From assembly GCF_021130785.1 (NCBI RefSeq), contig NC_060214.1, positions 109,509,001-109,573,000 of the forward strand: a stretch of 64,000 nt of DNA. Reading direction: 5' to 3'. The notes under the pieces were generated by a model. The model made no database searches, had not been told where the DNA came from, and saw nothing but the letters and a program-made list of their open reading frames with translations. Of this stretch, positions 57,831 to 64,000 are shown piece after piece (position 1 is the stretch's first letter; each line of letters begins with the position of its first letter). Made by a program: the position numbers and the translations under genes. Source of the stretch: Homalodisca vitripennis (Eukaryota; Arthropoda; Insecta; Hemiptera; Cicadellidae).

Positions 57831-59724
57831 TTCATTTTTATAATTCTGAAGGTGAGAATTTATTATTAAAACTGACAAATGAAAGTTCATTAGCTATGAG
57901 AAAAAACGAAAGTTTTCTCTAAATTAACAATTAATAAGTCTAAGTTCCTTTGGCAGTAAAATGTATGACGTAAAATAATAATGTAATAACTATATTTTTA
58001 TTACATACAGGTACCCTTCTTGTTAAATTTGGTTAAAAGCCATTAATATTTTATTATAAAGTTCAAATTATATGTTACATTTTTTAAATTGTTGTAATTG
58101 TTATCGACTATAATAGCTATCTCATACAAAAATAATTACTTGTATTTATAATATTAATCTACGTAAATTATTCATTTTACCTGTAGGCTATTGTATGTAA
58201 AAGAGTAGCATTACAATGTTGTGAGTTCTAATCTCTCTTAATAACAATTTTCTATACAGTGCCTTCTATAAGCTAAATGCAATATATGTTCACACCCGTA
58301 AAGTCGTAGTATTTTCATATATACAGGCGTAATTTACAGTTTTTACGTGAAGTAATCTATATATGAAGTAATAATTTGTTTTAAAATAAATATTCTGAAA
58401 TTAAATTCAATTTGATAACGGGATTTTATATGAGTACAGCGTTTATATGTAATCTCTTTTTAATTACTCGTATACCAGGAATTCTCGGGCTTAATCATTC
58501 TCACTGACAAACAAATCAAGTGAACAACGAAAATTAGTCTTAAACGGAAACCTTGATATCGTTAAGCACTTTAGACTTGACAGCTGTTTACCTCACTGTT
58601 GTGAAAGTGCAATTTGTTCTTGTCTCACCGCTGCTTTAAGCGTGAGACTTTCTTGTGAGACTCAGTGAAGTTTTTGCGTTTGTCCGCTACGGAATGTGTG
58701 AGGTCAGTTAAATGTTATAAAAGCAAATTTTTAGTTACAACTTAAAGTTTGAAATAAATGTGACACTACATAAGTGATCAAGTATTTTGAAATATTAAAT
58801 ATTGAAATTCAACCTTATGGTTGACTATGCTTTTTCTTTCTTAAATATTGATAAGGTTAGATGTATATGTTAACCTTATCAAATTGTACATTCAAATTGT
58901 ATAATACCTAGAGAGCTGAAATATTGCATGAGAAACTCTTACTTATTGGGAAAAGTAAATTAACAAAATCAAATTTCATGCTATATCGTTACTTATGATG
59001 AAACGAAATAATGAAGACCAGCAAATACCGTAACAAAACTCAAATAATTTTGTTTACAGATGATATTAAATATGGATTTTAAAATGTGAACATTTACTCA
59101 TTACGTTATTCCTTTTAGTGTCTATTCTTCACTTATGTGTGTAAACAAATATTCACTGCTTTATTTACATGAATTATATCGAACAGTCGATAGAGTTTTT
59201 CGTGTTAGATGAGCAAAAAGCCCTGCTTTGGAACTTTGGCCATTTTGGTATATTTAATGGGAAATTTTTTGTGGTTTATTTTTGTATACAGTTCTTAGTT
59301 TTCAAGTTAAATATAAAGTTTTGTTCTGTGGTCTGGAGTGATTGAGACCTATGGGATTGTAAGGGATTTCCCTTACAGGAATAAGGGTGATTACCCTCTG
59401 TGTTTTAACGGATCACAGGTACGACAGTAAGAAGCACCCAATGACTTTTAAATATAATTCTGTAACGCTGAGTCGAATCTATCTGCATATACAACTAAGT
59501 TTAATATTTAAATATGACCAAGTTTGAGCAAATGGTTGGTAATAATTGTTTAAATACCAATGGACTTTTATTTCGTTAGTTATAGCAGCTAACATTAAGT
59601 TAAATTAATAGTCATAGACCTGTAATTGTAGGGGTTAAACACGCTTTTCTTGAGTATTCTTATGCAAACAACAGTAAACGAGTAAGACGGCGTTGAAGAA
59701 CAGTTCAGCCAGTGTACCACAAAA
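57831..59724. other. AT-rich DNA, nothing recognised
   Basis: 58560-58700 is less AT-rich, but I see no frame, box or match in it. Confidence 0.55.
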
Positions 59725-61020
59725 TTGCACATTACGTTGGTAATATCTCGTCATTTCAACCGCGAAGTTGCACATTACGTTGGTAATATCTCGTCATATC
59801 AACCGCGAAGTTGCACATTACGTTGGTAATATCTCGTCATTTCAACCGCGAAGTTGCACATTACGTTGGTAATATCTCGTCATTTCAACCGCGAAGTTGC
59901 ACCTTACGTTGGTAATATCTCGTCATTTCAACCGCGAAGCTGCACATTACGTTGGTAATATCCCGTCATTTCAACCGCGAAGTTGCACATTACGTTGGTA
60001 ATATCTCGTCATTTCAACCGCGAAGTTGCACATTACGTTGGTAATATCTCGTCATTTCAACCGCGAAGTTGCACATTACGTTGGTAATATCTCGTCATTT
60101 CAACCGCGAAGTTGCACATTACGTTGGTAATATCTCGTCATTTCAACCGCGAAGTTGCACATTACGTTGGTAATATCTCGTCATTTCAACCGCGAAGTTG
60201 CACATTACGTTGGTAATATCTCGTCATTTCAACCGCGAAGTTGCACATTACGTTGGTAATATCTCGTCATTTCAACCGCGAAGTTGCACATTACGTTGGT
60301 AATATCTCGTCATTTCAACCGCGAAGTTGCACATTACGTTGGTAATATCTCGTCATTTCAACCGCGAAGTTGCACATTACGTTGGTAATATCTCGTCATT
60401 TCAACCGCGAAGTTGCACATTACGTTGGTAATATCTCGCCATTTCAACCGCGAAGTTGCACATTACGTTGGTAATATCCCGTCATTTCAACCGCGAAGTT
60501 GCACATTACGTTGGTAATATCTCGTCATTTCAACCGCGAAGTTGCACATTACGTTGGTAATATCTCGTCATTTCAACCGCGAAGTTGCACATTACGTTGG
60601 TAATATCTCGTCATTTCAACCGCGAAGTTGCACATTACGTTGGTAATATCTCGTCATTTCAACCGCGAAGTTGCACATTACGTTGGTAATATCTCGTCAT
60701 TTCAACCGCGAAGTTGCACATTACGTTGGTAATATCTCGTCATTTCAACCGCGAAGCTGCACATTACGTTGGTAATATCTCGTCATTTCAACCGCGAAGT
60801 TGCACATTACGTTGTTAATATCTCGTCATTTCAACCGCGAAGTTGCACATTACGTTGGTAATATCTCGTCATTTCAACCGCGAAGTTGCACATTACGTTG
60901 GTAATATCTCGTCATTTCAAACGCGAAGTTGCACATTATGTTGGTAATATCTCATCATTTCAACCGTAAACTAGCACATTACGTTGGTAATATCTCGTCA
61001 TTTCAACCGCGAAGTTGCAC
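59725..61020 (+). repeat. 43-bp minisatellite, ~30 units
   Basis: TTGCACATTACGTTGGTAAT followed by ATCTCGTCATTTCAACCGCG, period 43 bp, ~30 copies with very few changes (single substitutions such as CTGCAC, TCCCGTC, TCGCCAT). The most worn units are near the right end (60920-60975). Its GC content is above its flanks. 43 is not a multiple of 3 and stops occur, so it is not coding. GACGGCGT lies just outside both edges (59686 and 61028). Confidence 0.98.
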
Positions 61021-61305
61021 AAGAAATGACGGCGTAGAATGAAGTTTCTGGTTCTGCACTTTTTGAAAGCTCCTGAAGCATAAAGTTTTTCTCGGGATGG
61101 ATTGTATCATAGATGTAAACTTAGTCCGTGTCCAGGGGGATGAGGACTCAATAGTTATAATACGATTAAATGAGTTTTAATTAAATGAGATTTTTTATTT
61201 TATTAGTTAAATGTAAACAGTTATTCTCTTATGCCACGAAACAAAATAGAATAAAACAGATTAAGTTAAGAAATTGCTAATATCGAAAACACAGCCTAAA
61301 AAATT

Positions 61306-61487
61306 AAAGAACATTCTTTTTGGCTTTACTGCATTTATCCGTTTTTAAAATCATAAATAACTAAAAAATCTACGGAGGTTGATAGAACAAATTTTTAAAG
61401 AACATTCTTTTTGGCTTTACTGCATTTATCCGTTTTTAAAATCATAAATAACTAAAAAATCTACGGAGGTTGATAGAACAAATTTCT
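61306..61487 (+). repeat. 91-bp perfect or near-perfect tandem duplication
   Basis: AAAGAACATTCTTTTTGGCT begins at 61306 and again at 61397. I see no difference between the copies, so the duplication is recent. Confidence 0.97.
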
Positions 61488-63557
61488 TTAAAACATTTAT
61501 CGTTAGCCACGATAGTTTTAGTGGTGGTCCAAATGGATGAGTAGCAAATATTAAAACATATTAAATATTATTTTCTCGGCTAAGTAGTTCAAGGTTGCAT
61601 CACTTAAAATAAACAGGCAGAAAATTTAAAAACATTTTAGTGAACTGTGTGAATAGTATCTCTTTGGCTGGAAATTGCAGTCTCTTATCTTGTTTAGGCA
61701 TTGGTTTAAATCTTATTTATATCCCTGACTGTTGGTATTATAAGCTTGTAAGCGAATAATGTAATTTGAGAAAATAAACTATCATTATTCATTTTAAACC
61801 TTCAGAGACAAAATTTGACCCTCATAAAAACGCACTAGGCGTTAGGTGATATTATTTTTGCCTTAATAGCATTTCTCTAATGATATCATGAAAAAGTAAA
61901 ATACATTTATTCATTGCAGCTATCATGATTATAAATGAGGCTAATGAAAAGATTACTAATGCTTAGTAAAATTCTATGGAGAGACGTAAATCATCACCGA
62001 TTACATTATTTCCTATTTAGATATGAATCTTCATCACAGAGAGTGTTTAAGTAGATTTTATATTTGGTTTAGATCGAAATAAAGTTATATTTCATCACAA
62101 TTTACAGTATTATTAGTTAGTATAACTTATTTTAATGTTAGATCAAAGCTAAAGGCAGAAGAAAAGAAGGAACTTTGCAATAAAAACAACACGCTCTAAA
62201 AACCTCCCATGTTGCGTGAAAGAGAACGATACATCAGAACAACAAGAACGGCTCTCCAAGAACGGTTAGTGTGACCAATAACAGACACGGAAACTTACAT
62301 TTTAAGATTAAGAAGCGCGGTAAACCATACGATAAACGGTTATAAGAGAATTCTTAAATGTGACTAACTGATGTTGTTTCTTGTACAAAAGTTCCCTGCC
62401 TAAATGAACTCTTAGTCATAATTTTTAACATAATAATAATAATATAATAATATTATTTTATTGCGGTAACAATTATAAAATTGCATAAACACGTCATAAA
62501 CATTTAAATAATAAAAAGGTAGGCCTACACTTCATTCATTCACGCACACAGTCACATGTTTCTCTCAGTCACTCTCATCTTCATTCTCACCAGACAAACC
62601 ATTAACATTAACATTAAAACAGTACAACGATGATGATAAAAATTTATTATATACCTGTATAGATACATTATCTACCGTAATTATCAGTATATTATAAAAT
62701 ATTATTATCTGCAATGTCTTTTACTTTCTAAACATTACATATCATGAATAATACTATGAAGAATAAATCCTGTTTGTTTTAAAATTTTTTACAAAATATA
62801 GTTTAACAAAATCCTACCTTCCCTCATGCCTGCTACTTTTGCAAAAATTAAAAAAAAAATGCTATTTCAGTAATATAGGCGCATTATAAATGCCTAGTTA
62901 ATGCAAATATCTTTAAATATTTGAACCCTTTAATTGTCTTTACTCTTTCTAAATGTATAATATACAGTTTCAACAAATATTTTTATGATTACTCGTATAT
63001 ACCTATTGGAATATTAAACCAATAGTTGTGGCAAAGACTGAAAAATGAGAAGTAAAAACATCATTTTTGCAAAAAGATGAATCCTACTAAATTAATAACA
63101 TGTTATTACATGGATAACCAAAACGAACCAGAATTTAAGATTTTCTACGTTCTTTAACTATATCTAATACGAGAAACCGCAAGATTCAATTCTGACTGAA
63201 TTTATAATCAAGGAAAATTATATGATCTAAGTAAAAAATAGTTTTTAACATTATCATCAGTTATAGTAAAGGTGCCAACGTGTACAAATGCCTGTGTCAC
63301 ACCGGCTGAGTTAGCTAGAGTGACGCACTGCCGTTGAGATTCATGCTGGACAGCGTCGCGACGCTACTGAAGTGAGTGGACAGTAACTATATTACCCTTA
63401 AAAGCTCTGCCGCCCAGACACTATTAAATATCATACGAGAAACATTTTTCTCAGTTTTACTTAAAATACCTTTGATATTAATATTATGACCTTTTCTATA
63501 GGTCGTTTCATTTGAATTTACTTCTGATTTAATGGCGACGAGGATATTTACATCTGT
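61488..63557. other. AT-rich DNA, nothing recognised
   Basis: About 2 kb. A less AT-rich patch at 63290-63420 shows no frame or recognisable motif. Confidence 0.55.
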
Positions 63558-63710
63558 AATGAAATGAAATTAAATGAAAAATGTCTTTATTGAATACAAC
63601 GTTAAAACATATTCAATTGGCGAGGTTAGGACTATTAAGTCCTCTCTTACACCTAACCATAATAATTGTAATTGTTTAATGCTGTAAATATTTCTTCTAT
63701 TATGAATGAT
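63558..63710 (-). mobile_element. LINE 3' end, minus strand
   Basis: On the minus strand the sequence ends AATAAAGACATTTTTCATTT and AATTTCATTTCATT, an AATAAA signal and short-repeat tail. A stem, GAGGACTTAATAGTCCT (about 63630-63646), lies upstream. This is the same layout as the LINE 3' end at 29020-29340. No coding part seen. Confidence 0.55.
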
Positions 63711-64000
63711 TTTGAAGAGTTTGATGAATTAATAAGAATAAGAATTAATTAATAAATTTATGATTGATTACAATACAAATAAGATTATTATTGAAAGAAT
63801 TAAATTAAAATACTGTTTAGGCACTATTGCAATGCAAAATTTAATGCAAACTTTTTATGGAATATTGATGAGATTGTTTCAAATAATATTTTCACATCAT
63901 AATATGACTAGAATGTTAATAGTATTAAAGCATACTATGGTTTAAATAATTTAATCTCAATTTCCTGTGTAATTTATTGAAATCATTGTCACGTTTAATA
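63711..64000. other. AT-rich DNA, nothing recognised
   Basis: A 61-codon frame at 63760-63945 is AT-driven and has no motif. Confidence 0.5.

Noticed and set aside
59725..61020. CRISPR-like array of 43-bp repeats
   Set aside because: Whole period is repeated with no variable spacers; an ordinary minisatellite.
63290..63420. GC-richer patch as promoter or first exon
   Set aside because: No start codon context, frame, splice signal or repeat match could be seen.

Overview
The window reads as animal nuclear DNA, most likely from an insect. It is AT-rich, has no bacterial-style gene packing, and is dominated by transposable-element debris typical of arthropods: a mariner-superfamily element with DD41D spacing, several 5'-truncated LINEs, RTE-like fragments, tRNA-derived SINEs, fold-back elements and many microsatellites or minisatellites. 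The species cannot be fixed from the sequence. I found no intact host gene: every long open frame is a transposon gene, a simple repeat read as protein, or a short AT-rich chance frame. An intron or intergenic region of a large insect genome is the simplest reading.

Layout. 1-2 kb: a mariner-type element with ~130-bp inverted termini and a broken transposase, beside the end of a second element. 2-9 kb: AT-rich DNA with dispersed repeats, a ~590-bp GA tract (4459-5047), and a single-unit copy of a minisatellite-bearing element (6120-6480). 9-20 kb: a decayed LINE (9730-10645), a perfect 17-bp-arm hairpin (9595-9631), several dispersed repeats and an RTE-like piece (17221-18060). 20-31 kb: a fold-back element, the same minisatellite-bearing element expanded to 17 units of 110 bp (20980-23112), a second RTE-like piece, a tRNA-derived SINE, a LINE 3' end and a nested 0.7-kb palindrome (30628-31340). 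31.8-41.4 kb: a tandem duplication of a ~3.4-kb unit whose second copy was later entered by an inverted-repeat element (37139-37909) and a LINE (38527-40523). A 640-bp inverted-repeat element (41207-41846) straddles its right edge. 42-46 kb: three neighbouring tandem arrays (~140 bp degenerate, 38 bp, 80/160 bp). 46.7-53.5 kb: a fold-back with hammerhead-like motifs, a young LINE fragment with a clean 290-codon reverse-transcriptase frame (48080-48949), a short inverted-repeat element and dispersed repeats. 53.5-64 kb: mostly unrecognised AT-rich DNA with a SINE, a duplicated segment carrying a (GT)n tract, a 30-copy 43-bp array (59725-61020) and a LINE 3' end on the minus strand.

Nothing here works together as a pathway. 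The useful information is historical: repeat families present in two or three copies let insertions, duplications and array expansions be ordered. The most unusual items are the element whose internal 110-bp unit went from 1 to 17 copies, the hammerhead-like motifs with a compensating helix in fold-back elements, and the three-copy unit with a conserved antisense frame. All identities come from reading by eye; no alignment or database search was run.
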